Positions 22,918 to 34,260 of a DNA stretch of 64,000 bases are shown in pieces. The notes beneath the pieces are model-generated. The model made no database searches, was not told the origin of the DNA, and was given only the letters and a program-made list of their open reading frames with translations. Both the position numbers and the translations under genes were made by a program. Each line of letters begins with the position of its first letter. The stretch's first letter is position 1. The stretch is from positions 434,001 through 498,000 of the forward strand of contig NW_026570312.1 of the NCBI RefSeq assembly GCF_019649055.1, written 5' to 3'. Origin of the DNA: Paramacrobiotus metropolitanus. Its lineage: Eukaryota > Tardigrada > Eutardigrada > Parachela > Macrobiotidae.

Positions 22918-23350
22918 TTTTATCACAGCCGACCTTTGCGGTCCGACTGTTAAAATAACTGTTAAAATTACTCTGCTGCACTTTGCGTGCTGCCGTAATT
23001 TTAACTTACAGGTCAATCACCGTTTGCCGGTGTTTACCTTTTTCACGGTCCACTGTTTCTAGCTGCTGCTTTTGGCTACCGCTTGCGGCTTGCCTTTATC
23101 AAGCTGCTAGAGATGCAGTGCCACAGTACCGTACTAACTAATTACTGCAGTCGACCTTTGCGGTTTCAACTATAGTAATGAATTTATTAAAATCACTCCG
23201 CTGCACTTTGCGTGCTGTGATGATTTTAATTTCTATTTTCCACACAGGTCAGTCACCGACTGTCTGTGTTTACGTTTATCCGGACACTATCTCTGGTTAC
23301 CGATTTTGGCTACCGCTTGCGGCTTGCCTTTATTCAGCTACCAAAGATCG
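22918..23350 (-). repeat. Leader region of two tandem copies of a unit of about 221 bp
   Basis: Copies start at about 22926 and about 23147 and share CGACCTTTGCGGT, CTGCACTTTGCGTGCTG and GGCTACCGCTTGCGGCTTGCC. Shorter partial copies follow at about 23505 and about 23670. They sit between the primer-binding site and the first coding frame, where a packaging or translation-control function is possible but unproven. Confidence 0.75.
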
Positions 23351-23770
23351 TTATCTCACCTGGCCACCGACAATGGCTCAGTGCTCACTATCTGATCTAT
23401 CTGCTGGCCGGGTACACTGACACAGCAGTTCACAGTTTATTCGCCGCGGTTACTGCTTTGCGCAGACAACCCGGAAATTACCCACAAAATACTGCCTAAT
23501 TCACACAGCCGACTTTTAAGGTTTCGACTTTTTTCCTACGGTCCACTTTTAAATTAATTTAAATTTAATTGGCGAGGAAGCTCACCAGTGAGGAAGCTCA
23601 CAAATTGCGAGGAAGCTCGCCAAAATAAATTAAATTAGGCCAGATCTGGAACGCTGACCTCCTTCGGCGCACCTTTGCGGTTCGACGCATCCTGTACGGA
23701 CCACTTTTACTGTAAATTACCACCAAACTTTCCACCAATAATTTTCTGTTACATCGGGAAAATTAAAAGA

Positions 23771-23785
23771 CACCGGTGGGCGCCA
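23771..23785 (-). other. Retroelement primer-binding site
   Basis: The minus strand reads TGGCGCCCACCGGTG immediately after the LTR end (ACGACA). TGGCGCCC is complementary to a tRNA 3' end of the form GGGCGCCA, the primer class used by many retroelements. Confidence 0.75.
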
Positions 23786-24093
23786 TGTCGTGTATAAGCG
23801 TTCACACCGGTTAGGGTTTCATGAACAATCTTTACTCTTCCACGCCTGTAAATGTCAGTCGGTCGGCAACTCTCATCTCAAACTGTAACAGATCTTATGG
23901 TGGAAACACGAACTACTCAGGAACACGAGAACTCAGGAATCCCTAAGCTGGAACACTCCAACCACAACTTCCGGTCACAGTTTCTATGAGGATCAACAAA
24001 GAGCTAGGACGATTGTGTCACGAGCAAACCTGTATTCTATGCAATAATCCGGGAACGATCATGTACATCAGAAGGAACAGGTATTGCTGTCTC

Positions 24094-24099
24094 TTTATT
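24094..24099 (-). promoter_or_regulatory. LTR polyadenylation signal
   Basis: The minus strand reads AATAAA about 100 bp downstream of the TATA box, consistent with the R region of the LTR. Confidence 0.5.
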
Positions 24100-24200
24100 A
24101 ATACACTTCACAGTCCACAACGCAAGGAAATCGTAAAACAGAAAGCAGTCTCAGAAGTAAATCTCAGACTACTGATCCCGATATTAGATGTGACAAGAAC

Positions 24201-24207
24201 TTATATA
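24201..24207 (-). promoter_or_regulatory. LTR TATA box
   Basis: The minus strand reads TATATAA within GTCTATATAAGTTC, about 155 bp into the LTR, a normal U3 promoter position. Confidence 0.65.
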
Positions 24208-24813
24208 GACTCCGCGTAGTGACATCATATACACCACTAGTAAAAGAGAACAGCAAATCACAGCATAGATTGACTAGATTGTCGGTTATGTTGCAGGTGG
24301 AAGGCGGACAGTCAGCATCCGTACGTACGTCTCGGCGTGTGATCCTACTCCCACACGTCACAAGTATTAATCACTTCACAAATTGTCGACTAGATGCGCG
24401 GCAAGAATCCAGAGAAATTCTCCGGCGTGACACTGCCATTTTGTCACGATGGTTCTTTAGAAATTAGCCGAATCGGCAAATCCCAGCGACATTGCACGCA
24501 TGCGGACTTGCATGAGAATACGCGGCTGTAGCCGGTATGTGGCGATCGTGGCGCGCTTCCAGTCGGAAATGCGTCAAGTGCCACGTTTAAAAGCCACCAA
24601 ATTGCATTTGAGCCAGCATTTTTCTCGGAACAAGGTCCTCGAAACCGACCCGTGGTATACGGCCGACATCAGATTCCGGTGAAGACGCCATATGCCAGTG
24701 CTGAGGCAGCTGATCGGCAATGGAAACCAATGCCACATAAAGCCGGTATCCACAAACAACAGCTCAAACTGCCAACGTTCGATGTACGATTTACTTCTCA
24801 CCCCTTTTACAAG

Positions 24814-25340
24814 ATGGAGATTTCCCTAGTATTCTTCTTCGCACTTATGTGCTTGGCTGGAATCGCCGTTGCACCTGCCGACTGCGGTAAGTGACCTTTA
24901 CGTTATTGTCTATGCCTATAGTCAACGACATGATAACTCGGTTAATGGTAAATTTCGGCCTTTGTACAGAGAAACTCGAGATTCGCGATAAGAAAAAGGA
25001 ATGCCAAACGAATGAAGACTGCTTTACCAATTGTGCCGACGTGTGGTGTAAAAGGGGATACTGCGAATGTTCGAATCGTTACTATCCGCAGACTAGAGCT
25101 ACTGGACCCAACCATGGACGCTGCCACAGGACTGCCGTTAAAGTGGTACCCAGCCGCAATCAGGCATCTTCATCACAGAAAGCACCGTCATCTCATGCTG
25201 CTCCCGCTAAACTACCTAAACAAAAAGCCGCCGCGCCCGCCGCATCAGTAATTGGGTCTTCCACAGCAAAGACTACGACATCTACTATACGTCCACGGGT
25301 TTCGGTTCGTCCGGCCCCTGCGGCAAGTGACGAGCACTGA
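24814..25340 (+). CDS. Secreted cysteine-rich (EB-like) protein, two exons
   Basis: Exon 1 (24814-24886) starts with ATG and encodes a signal peptide, MEISLVFFFALMCLAGIAVA, then a Cys. It ends at donor GTAAGT. Exon 2 (24970-25340) follows an 83-bp intron with acceptor TTTGTACAG. Phase 1 on both sides gives 147 residues. The domain of about 50 residues has eight Cys in a pattern like ECQTNEDCFTNC then WCKRGYCEC, resembling the EB module of nematode and arthropod secreted proteins. The C-terminal 70 residues are Ala, Ser, Pro, Lys and Thr-rich and probably extended or O-glycosylated. It lies just outside the LTR of the retroelement, on the opposite strand. Its role is unknown. Confidence 0.75.
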
Positions 25341-25627
25341 CTTTTGCTGTGCACGCGGTTCTTGCGCTACTTACAGTATATCCTGTACATGTGTTAGTCA
25401 CCAGTCCCAGCTGACTCAACGAGTACAAGAAAATCAAATTTGGCAAGAAAATTATGAGCTTTTTTAGCATTAGTTGTTGTTTGAATCTGCTTGAAAATTG
25501 TCGCTGAAATTGTTAGATCATGAAAGCAATTCCACGAATAACTCTTTTATGGACCTTATTAACTTGTTCGGCTTATTTTAAGTGTCGGTCAATTATCACT
25601 TCCAAGTGCTTGACAGCTGTTTCCGCT

Positions 25628-26770
25628 TTAAGCTGATGACCGTTCAAAACAATTGTTGGTACTTCCTACTTCGGTTTCTTTACTGCGGGCAGAATGTACA
25701 AACATTAACTTCGACTTGCTTTCGTTAATTACGAGATTGTTAGTGTTAAACCATTCTGTAATAGCCTGCAGAGCACTTTGTAGTTTGCTAGCAGCCGCTT
25801 TGGTATCTGCTTTGACGTAACAGATGGTGTCATCGGCAAAACATTCTAGTTGCACGCCTTTAAAATCGGTTTGGAGATAATCATTAATGTAAATAGAAAA
25901 CAAGTTGGGACCGAAAATGGACCCTTGCGGGACACCAGTTCGCACTTCCGCCCAACGGGGAAGATATTTGCTGGCCCGTAGTCGCTACATTCTGCCGGTT
26001 AAATACGAGTGAAACCATGCCAGCGCCGAAGATTTAACTCCGATATTTCGTAGTTTTTTCAACAGTGTGTCGTGACAGGCAGATGGAAAGGCCGGCGCCT
26101 TTAGATCGAGAAACAAAATCGCTACTGCTTTTTTTGGTCAATGGCCGTTTTCCATGCTTCCGTCACTCTTAAAGGTAACGTTTCGCACGAATGGCCGTTG
26201 CGAAAGCCCGATTGATTAGAAGAAAAAATATCATGCTCTTTAAGAAATTTAATCAGTTGCGTCTGTGCGGCTTTTTCAAAAACTTTCGCAAGGTTACAGA
26301 GCACCCAGCTGAGAGCAGAGAGATCGGCCGCAAATCATTCGGGGTTGTTGGGTTGCTGCATTTTAGTAAAGCAACTACGTCAGCCATCAAATATTTTCGG
26401 AAACGTGTTCTTCTTAAAGCACTGGCTAATTAGGTGATTAGGTTTTCCCGTTTCTCGGCACAACGAGAAACGGGAAAATTTGTTGTAGAAGCTTGTGCGG
26501 TACTCCATGAGGTCCTGCACACTTCTGTTTTCCCAACATCTTAACAACAATCTCGTTAACAACTTCAGCGGTTACGTATTCAAATTCAAAAGATGCCGAG
26601 GTGTTTTCTACAGGTACAGTAGCCGGCGCGTGCTGTGCGCCATGTTCACCCATAGTAGCAAATTGGTCATTTGATTCATCTAGATCGAACGGTACATCAT
26701 TATTCGGCTTACTTCTGTTCAACAGCTTGTTCAGTTCTCGCCAAACCAATGCCGAATTTTTGCGATTTTC
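25628..26770 (-). mobile_element. Fragment of a non-LTR retroelement reverse transcriptase, frameshifted
   Basis: Three minus-strand pieces in order are recognisable. At 26749-26440 it reads KCAGPHGVPHKLL (entry to the polymerase). At 26304-26122 it reads LAKVFEKAAQTQLIKFL then SNQSGFRNGHSCET. At 25945-25650 it reads GVPQGSIFGPNLFSIYIND then the catalytic FADDT. These are the standard motifs of jockey/CR1-like polymerases. Frames change between pieces, and no endonuclease or tail was found. It is a dead 5'- and 3'-truncated copy. Confidence 0.85.
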
Positions 26771-27309
26771 AGAAAGGTACTGCTGTTTAGCTTACTGCCA
26801 GTTTAGCTACTGACATCCATCCCTTTCGTATATGATTTACGATAATATGTGACAGAAGATCTACGTGTTCGATAATTGCGAATGCGCCCTGTTCTTCGCT
26901 ACAAGCCAGATTCATAACTGGTTGCGTAAAGATGCAACTAGTGCAATACTGGCGTTTAAAGCAACAGCGACTATTGCTTTAAACCTGGGTCTGATTAGAA
27001 CTGCTGGTATCTAAGCCTAACCCATGAATTCGTATATTCCCTTGTACCTTTTACGCAACCAATTTTCAATCTGGCTTATACGTTGCACGAGACGATGATA
27101 ATTATTATAAACAATATCCAGAAAGTTAGAAACCACCCAGTGGCGCAGAAGCGTACGGCCAGCGGCAAGTTACTTGCCAGTACGCAAGCACACTCTTGTA
27201 CCGTAATTTCTATTGCCTTTACCCACAGCGACATAAGCAAAAACACGGGTTTTCTACAATCTCGCGCAAGATATTCCTGATTGTTGTAGACAATTGATTC
27301 ACACCATTA

Positions 27310-27665
27310 GATAGAGAAATAAATTTCTCTTCTTGGGGGACGGTGCCGTGAGGCGGTTGCACGTCCACCCACTCGAAATCACGATAGCGGTAGCCATCAA
27401 CGGGGGCGACTCTCCCGGGAAACCAGATCCAGGCACCGTCGGGATGCCGACGCAACAGCACCTGGGCGTCCGTCGTCGGCCGCTCCCAGAATGTGTCGCA
27501 GCGGAAAATGCTCCCGTACGCGATCAGCTGCGCGCGCCTTCGCGGGCATTGGAAATCAATGATTGGTCCCGTTTCCGCCACGTTGATAACGCGGCCATGC
27601 TACAGCTGACCGTTGACGAGGACGTTTACGGCGTTCCAGTCAATTACGTCGTCACCGGAAATAAA
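27310..27665 (-). pseudogene. Fragment of an unidentified host protein, with one stop
   Basis: The minus-strand frame reads DDVIDWNAVNVLVNGQL, an in-frame TAG near 27600, then HGRVINVAETGPIIDFQCP, a Cys/His-poor globular stretch with HPDGAWIWFPGRV, and FEWVDVQPPHGTV. The composition is coding-like and GC-rich, and similarity to a folded beta-rich domain is plausible. Without the stop it would be one exon of at least 115 residues. I do not recognise the family. The overlapping plus-strand frame is a shadow. Confidence 0.4.
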
Positions 27666-27892
27666 CAGTTTGCACGGCAGTCTCAAAGGTTCACTAATTT
27701 TCTACTGCGAGTGACACAGATAAGAAGGTTATGCACAGAATGCCAAAGTTACACTGGATAATACTGTACTGAATAAGATTTCGTTGATAAGAAATTTGTA
27801 GAGGAACGATGCGCAAAAAACTATCAACTCAGAACCAGAACAATTTGGATCCTGCTGTGCGTTGCCTGATGACTGGGTTGAATTTTCAGTAG

Positions 27893-28597
27893 GCGGTATC
27901 AGTCCCGGAATCAGGCTTGTGGATCCATGCATTACCGGCAGCTTGCCTCGGTAATCTATTGGATGACAACGCTTTTCGCATTACCGTTGCGCTGCGTCTG
28001 GGAGCACCGATCGTTACTCCGCACGTGTGCGTTTGTGGTGGGTTGGTCGACGAGTTAGGCCGGCATGGACTTCGCTGTAAGCGGTCTGCCGGAAGACTAC
28101 CACGACATGACGGAATCAGCGCAGAATTTACTCGAGGCTTGAAGTCAGCCGGTTTTCCTTCTAGAATGGAACCAAAAGGTCTGTCTGTGAAGGATAAGAA
28201 AAGACCGGACGTGATCACACTAATACCGTGGGCGCGCGGAAAACCGCTGGCCATAGATGTTACCTGCGTGGACACGCTGGCGGCCTCGTATATCGACCGC
28301 ACTTCCGTGAACGCCGGCGCAGCAGCCGAACTCGCCGCCGAAAGGAAGAAACTAGCGAAACACGCTTGGATGCAAGCAAGATACGATTTCGTTGCTGCAG
28401 CCATTGAAATTTACGGACCTTATGGAGACGGTACTAAAAAGCTAGTGGAAACGGTATAGCGACTTCAACTGGCCAAAAGCGGGCGAAAGAGTTTTTTAAA
28501 CAGCGAATATCTATGCAAATACAACGGGGAAACGCGATTTGTGTAATGGGTACGATCCCCGATCAGGATAGCATAGAGGAAGTGTTTCTTTTGTAAA
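27893..28597 (+). mobile_element. 3' end of a retroelement with a predicted restriction-like nuclease domain
   Basis: The frame at 27917-28459 encodes ALRLGAPIVTPHVCVCGG, then GRHGLRCKRSAGRLPRHDG, then RPDVITLIPWARGKPLAIDV, and a tail rich in Ala and Glu. The zinc-finger-like Cys/His cluster followed by a PD...(D)-x-T pattern suggests a C-terminal nuclease of a non-LTR retroelement. This is inference. A frameshift near 28459 separates the last 45 residues (KEFFKQRISMQIQRGNAICV to TAA at 28595-28597). Paralogous copies lie at 34530-35740, 51143-52156 and, as tails only, 33252-33420 and 63260-63300. Confidence 0.7.
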
Positions 28598-30058
28598 TGC
28601 CGTTTTGCTCTGGTGCATAGTTTGGAAGGCCAAGCTTGTCCTTGTGTTATTTCATGGATTGAGCATTGTACCGGAAAGGATATGGACTACATTATTGTGG
28701 CTAGATGCGTCCAACTATGCTGGTCTTTCCGTGAATAAAAAATTTTCAGTTAATCGTCCATAATGTACCATATTGATCCAACGGATACACTCATACCGAT
28801 CACGGGCCGCCGAGTGGCGCAGACTGCCGCAATGCAGCCGCATTCCTTTTACGCACCATCGCAAAACTTCTCACCAGTTCTCATAAAGAAATAATATGTA
28901 CACTTGACCGCACATATTGAAAACACTTGTGAATTCGGTTATTTCGTAGATACATGAGCTGGGAATTGTGGCTGACGGGAATCAGTGATGCACGCGAATG
29001 GCCTTAGCCAATGCGTCTGGCAAGCACACACGCGCACATCCGGCTAACCGGCACCGGCAGTATGTTGGCGGCCTGCACACTTTTATAATAATATTGCTTC
29101 AGATTACTACATTATTTTTTGGAAACCATTATTTTTGAAATCCTTTTCACCCCCATTTCTTATAGCCACCCCCTTTCACCACCCTATATTTTTTACAGCC
29201 ACCCTTTTCTGCTGTTAATTAAATAACAATACCCCGTTGTTGTTGTTTTAGACGCTCCTTTTTTATCTTATTTTTATAATTTGTCCGATGACGCCAAATC
29301 ATGAATTGTTTTATAAGCCTTCCGTGCAGGAGAACTGGAACACCATTCGTACACATTCCGCAGGATTTAGTCGTGTTCTTCTCGCAAGTCGTACCAAAGC
29401 TTACACTGTTGTGAAGAAGACTTCCACGAAATTATTAGTGTTGCTCGCCACTAAGCGGAATCCGTGTCTGTATGCCAAACTCCACATTCGTGGACAGTCA
29501 AAAGAGTTTTCGGTCACTGCAGCCTAATATAATTAGGTTACGTAAAAATGCCTAAACAAATTTCTGTATTATCGGTAGATATTTTTAATTTATCAGCAGT
29601 ATTTGTACGTACATGTATGTAATTGCGTTCTTTCTGGCTTTAAAGTGGCGGAGGAAAATGCGGGACGAAGTTGTTCGTATCACATAAACGCAAAGCAATA
29701 ATGGATGCGCTGTTCGTTAAAACTCAGATCTGCCCAGTGCAACACTTCCAAACGCTTTTTGGGCTTCCGAAGATGTGCTGGATGTCCAGCGGCTGCTATA
29801 CTGTACAAGACAGCCCCGCTGGCATTTTTTGGGTATAACAGTTGACCGTCGAGCGATAAAACCTGCAGAAGTCTCTGGCAATCGGCAAACGATAAAACAT
29901 GGCTGATGCCGCGGAAAATGTGGCAACAATTATAAAGCACGCCCATAGTGCTTGGTAAACTGTATGATTTCTTGAAAAGTACTTCCAAAGTACCGCGAAA
30001 ACAAGAGCGACAAATTGCGTTAAAAATACAATCGCGGCACTTCCAGATCTAGAGAGGA
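28598..30058. other. No confident gene
   Basis: AT-rich DNA. The minus strand at 30050-29690 contains an acceptor-like CTCTCTAG followed by a hydrophobic open stretch and, in another frame, an open stretch of about 100 codons with coding-like composition (LQVLSLDGQLLYPKN). A decayed membrane-protein exon is possible but not supported further. Confidence 0.3.
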
Positions 30059-32640
30059 GAAGAATTCGCAATTCATTCTTTATGCAGTTGCACCACTGAA
30101 AATTGGAAATAATTGTATGCATAAGGAATACGGTTTTCGTATTTTTGTGCGGTATACATTTCGTAAGGTCACTGCACTTACCGTTAATGCTGCTGTGACA
30201 GGCTTCGCCGACTGCGTCACGGACTCTCGGGTAATTACCCGTAACGCAGTCCCCGAAGCCTGTATGCTTATAAGTTATAAGCGTACGTGTTTCCATGGCG
30301 TCAGTTTTAACGTCGCATTTACATACAGTACTGGGGACTTCCGCAGGTGTTTTGTCCCTGACAAGGCAGTCCATGAATGCAAGCGGCACTAGTTTGCATC
30401 GACGGACTGCCATGTCATGGCACTCGTCTGCATTCATGGATACAACTGGCTGCGATAATAAAATTACAGCACTTTATAATATTGTAAAAGAATATCAGTT
30501 GTCTCACTTGTCGCTGGTGTTCCTGTTGTGCCCCCTGTTGGGTGTCATAATATGCCTAATCGTTGCTGCAACATGTACACTGAGAAGAACGGTTACAACC
30601 ACAATTATGCGCCCCATTGTATTATAATAACTTAAACAGGTAATTCAGATATGACTGTTGTTGCCATTCTGCTTGTCCCTTTCGGTCACTAGAAACTGGT
30701 TTTTATTCACAATTACCGCTTGATAAGCACTATGTTATTGCGGTCCTGAAGTGGGTAGAAAAATATAACTGGAGCAATACCGCTGCGTCAGTACTTTCTC
30801 GTGAATTTCCAATGAAAGCGATCACAGTTTGCTGCGCCAAGTACTTTTAATTATAAAGCTAGGCTATCGGCAGTAATTCAAGAACTTTCCAGAGAGGATT
30901 GCAGGAAATCTGTTCAGGAACGCTTGAAAAGTGTTGAGCTACGCACGATAAGGGCATAACCAGTTTAGGCAAAAAGCGAAATTTTTTCGAGTCTGCGAGG
31001 TCTTTTACAGGAATCAACTGAGCAAAACCGCTTAAACAAGCAAGAAAAAGGAACATGCCCCTTCTTGAAACAGTAATTTAAATACGTATTTTGAATTTTA
31101 TAAAGTAAGAAAGAAACCCCTGAAGGGGAAATTCACTGGCAAAGCATGCTACCAGTTTTTGAGTTCAAAAAAAAGGAAAGATCCTAAAAGAAAGTTAAAG
31201 AAACCTTTAATTCATAAAATCAGAGTAAGAAAGAATTTCTCCGGCCGGATATAACAAGGAGTGTTTTTATTAATTTAATGGAATGGAATGTTTTTTTATT
31301 AATTTTATTGGATTTTTCAAAGCACTAACTACCAATCGGATAACCTTTTTTTCACTGTACGCACCGCCAACTCTGAATTTTTGCATTTAGTGCAGCAGTA
31401 CAGTCTGCACTCTGCACCTCGCAGCACCCTGTTCCTGACCTGACCTGTTTCTGTCTTTGTTGTACCTCTTATGCATTAACCTATAGAAATACTCGTAACA
31501 GTACGGGTGTGCATTGTAGCGCCACAGATATCTAAGTTATGAATTCGTTAAGGCTTAAGAGTTTGTGTTGTAATAAAATTCTTTGGAAGTAGGTATGTAC
31601 TATACAGAGTAAGGGTTGACTTAACACGAGGTTCCCAGTGGTTCGGTCCCTTTGCGGTAACTCAAATAACACGGTATAACACGACTTTACGTCAAACGCA
31701 CTTGAAGAGATATCATGAAAATGATTTTGCTACACTACAAGATTTTTCCACAACGTCGTTACACAGGCCCATTAAAATAGTTTTTACAAATTATCCGGCT
31801 GATGAAAGAAATCGGTCTCTGTGATGTAAAGATCAAATTAATTATGAAATACTACTTTTAGTCAACGTTTGTGCCGAGGCTGGCCGTTTCCCACGCATCC
31901 GACACTGCTAAAAATGCATTTCCCGGTGCCGATCTGGGCTGCAATTAAGCATCCGGTGCCACCGGACCGGAACAGTGAACAGTTGCTTGTCCGGAAGGGA
32001 CGCTCGAGATTCCTGAAGATGCCAGTGCAAACGCCCAGAAGTTTGTGCAGCAGAGAATTGACGCGATTAAATTCTTGCAGCTTTTTTACAGTCATTTGGC
32101 CTGTGTAGTTGAACGCGCCGCTCATTAAAGATATATATTTTCAGCTGCCAACTCTTCTATTTGGGAAATGCCTTGTGGATTGTTTGCGCCGGTCACAGTA
32201 AATTGTCGGTGCATGATGTAATAAGAAAAAATAGCAGAAGCGACCAGTGGCTTACATAGCAGAAGTACACGCGTTGCTTGTTTTGGCTCACAAAGGTTGA
32301 GTAAATTAAATATACTGCAAGCCAGTCTGATAAGCGGTTTATATTGTTGAAACGGTTCCCAGCGTGTTAACGACCTCAGTCGCTTTGGAGAAAATTAAGC
32401 TGTTTTGAAGGTCAATCTGATAGCGAATAAACATTTTGTTAGTGCGGCTAACAGCGTTTTTTACGCTTTCAGATTAAAAATCCGTTGGATACGCATTGTA
32501 TTTGTAACAATTTTCAGTTTGATGATAAAGGATCTTCAGTTTAGAAACGTTACAGAAAGTGCAACGAACTGGTGGGCTGCATGCGTACATGTATCGTGTT
32601 CCCGGGGAAATTCTGCTTAAAGGCGCCAGTATCTTACTGC
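30059..32640 (+). repeat. Duplicated 2.6-kb repeat, copy A
   Basis: The whole stretch is colinear with copy B (52329-52388 plus 53848-56730). Within it, 30512-31043 matches 54228-54759 with only one mismatch that I can see, whereas the flanks differ by roughly 10% with indels. Contents include a hairpin (30201-30262), an open frame at 30295-30627 ending in a membrane helix (LVFLLCPLLGVIICLIVAA) and kept in both copies, and a broken version of the Cys-containing frame that is intact in copy B. It may be a transposable element or a segmental duplication of a small gene. Confidence 0.8.
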
Positions 32641-33251
32641 AGCTACGGCATTTCCATTATAGTAAGTATGTATTTCGAAAAAGCTATCCTGTACGGCTGT
32701 ACCCGCTTTTTCATTTCGGATAATTTTATTTTGTTGTGCGTCTTTAGAGACGGGATTATACGGCCCTCCGAGTGTCCTTCGGCCGTCATAGTCTGGAGGC
32801 CGAGGAGGCCACTACCCGATACGATAATATCATAGCCGTGGAGCACAAGATGCCTTTCACTGCCATCCAGACTTAAATTGGATTTCGAAGCGAAATGGGC
32901 TGTGTCTGTTTTATCTGACTCAGGTAAATCAGACAAAGGTCATTCCGCGGCCAAATCCACCGCAAGTCTTAATGTAAATCACCGTAGCTATAATAAAGAC
33001 CAAGCCGGTTTAACTGCTGCTGTAGATTCCTTGCTGGTATCAGCTGCTGTTTTAGTAGATTGTTTAAAATCTACCATACCACGATCTAGCGGTATGTCAT
33101 AATTTGAATTTATATGGTATATATCCATGATCTCTTTGAAGAGCAAATTGTCAGAAATACACCATTCCTAGGATTCGGTTGAAAGATAAAGCTATACCTT
33201 TAATAAGTATCATGGTACCAGTACGAACTATGGACCAGAACAAAACAGCAT
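32641..33251. other. No confident gene
   Basis: A minus-strand open stretch at 32936-32643 has coding-like content (RHLVLHGYDIIVSGSGLLGL) and the opposite strand is also partly open. Neither has splice context that I could verify. Confidence 0.25.
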
Positions 33252-33420
33252 TTACAAAAGAAACACTTCCTCTATGCTATCCTGATCGGGGATCGTGCCC
33301 ATTACACAAATCGCATTTCCCCGTTGTATTTGCATAGATATTCGCTGTTTAAAAAACTCTTTCGCCCGCTTTTGACCAGTTGAAGTCGCAATACCGTTTG
33401 AAAGATTATTTACAATGGCA
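33252..33420 (-). mobile_element. Retroelement 3' tail fragment
   Basis: The minus strand encodes KRAKEFFKQRISMQIQRGNA and VMGTIPDQDSIEEVFLL before TAA, the same tail as the copy ending at 28597. Only the last 55 or so codons are present. Confidence 0.75.
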
Positions 33421-33779
33421 ATAAAACCAATTTTCGTCCGCTGCCAATATCTGGACACACTTTAATTACCGTAAAACCTGAATCAAGAACGCATTATGCA
33501 TTATTTTATTGTGCATACAACGGTTAAATGTGTTTAACAATAAAAGTGATTTATTTAATTGCAACTCTCGAGCACGAACTTCGAAAAGACAGACAAGTGA
33601 ATCGAATGCATGGTGCCAAATTCGTGTACATTATACTTGTACGAGTTATACTCGTAGTAACATAATCATATTAATGGCTAATATGCAGTGAATGTTAAGT
33701 TTAATTTGTGTTTTAGTTCGTTTTACAGTGTGGACAAGAATCACCGTTATCATCGAGCAAGGTACTCGTACATATGTGT

Positions 33780-34260
33780 AAGCCGGTACGTTAAGTGGTG
33801 GATATTGTTGAAGCGGTTAACAGCGTGCTAACAACCTCAGCCGCTGTGTAAATCACGCTGTTTCAAAGGTCAATTTGATAATGAAGAAACAGTGTTAGTG
33901 CGGCCAGCAGCTCTTCATTTTGCGATGGAAAAATATCGAAAACCAGTTGGATATATACTTCTGCTGCATGTGTTAGACTGTCCCACATTGCTAACCAGTT
34001 GTTAAAACGAAGTGTTGAGCTGCTTGTAAAAAGGAGCTATGCTTCTTGAATATCTTTGCTTAAAAGTCTCCCAATCTTAGTGCCGCTGCGTCCGCGTCCT
34101 GTAAGAATGACCATAAGAGACGCAGCTCCCTTTAGTAACGGAAGCAAGGTACGGGTAGTCATGTGGAACTGATGTGAGGAATCCACGTGATTACCCGTAC
34201 CTCACTTCCGTCGACGGCATCTTAAACCGACAACAAAATAGGCGCGACATATTAGTACGT
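33780..34260. repeat. Dispersed hairpin-bearing module
   Basis: The left part carries AAGCGGTTAACAGCGTGCTAA and the right part an imperfect hairpin at about 34137-34212 built from GGTACGGGTAGTCATGTGG and CCACGTGATTACCCGTACC. Related modules are at about 32290-32620, 49900-50040, 56450-56900 and 57600-58080. Confidence 0.65.

Larger units (their letters stand above)
14889..24362 (-). mobile_element. Degenerate Ty3/gypsy-type LTR retroelement lacking its 3' end
   Basis: Reading on the minus strand the order is: LTR (24362-23786), primer-binding site, leader with long tandem repeats, a coiled-coil/gag region, zinc knuckle, aspartic protease, an integrase-type zinc-binding domain, reverse transcriptase and the beginning of RNase H. 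The sequence then changes abruptly at about 14890 into a host gene fragment. The rest of RNase H, the integrase core and the 3' LTR are missing. The coding region is interrupted by at least two frameshifts (about 20940 and 18810) and in-frame stops (about 20149, 19084 and several between 18405 and 17940). It cannot be an active copy. Confidence 0.85.
23786..24362 (-). repeat. 5' LTR of the gypsy-type element
   Basis: On the minus strand the repeat begins TGTGACGTG at 24362 and ends CACGACA at 23786, giving TG...CA termini over 577 bp. The right boundary is set by the primer-binding site and the left boundary by the TGTGACGTG start, which is less certain because no second LTR is present for comparison. 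It contains a TATA box and an AATAAA in the expected order. Confidence 0.7.

Noticed and set aside
29796-30437. Minus-strand frame of 213 codons
   Set aside because: It crosses the hairpin of the duplicated repeat and runs from repeat into unique DNA. The matching stretch of copy B does not keep the frame, so it is not supported as one gene.
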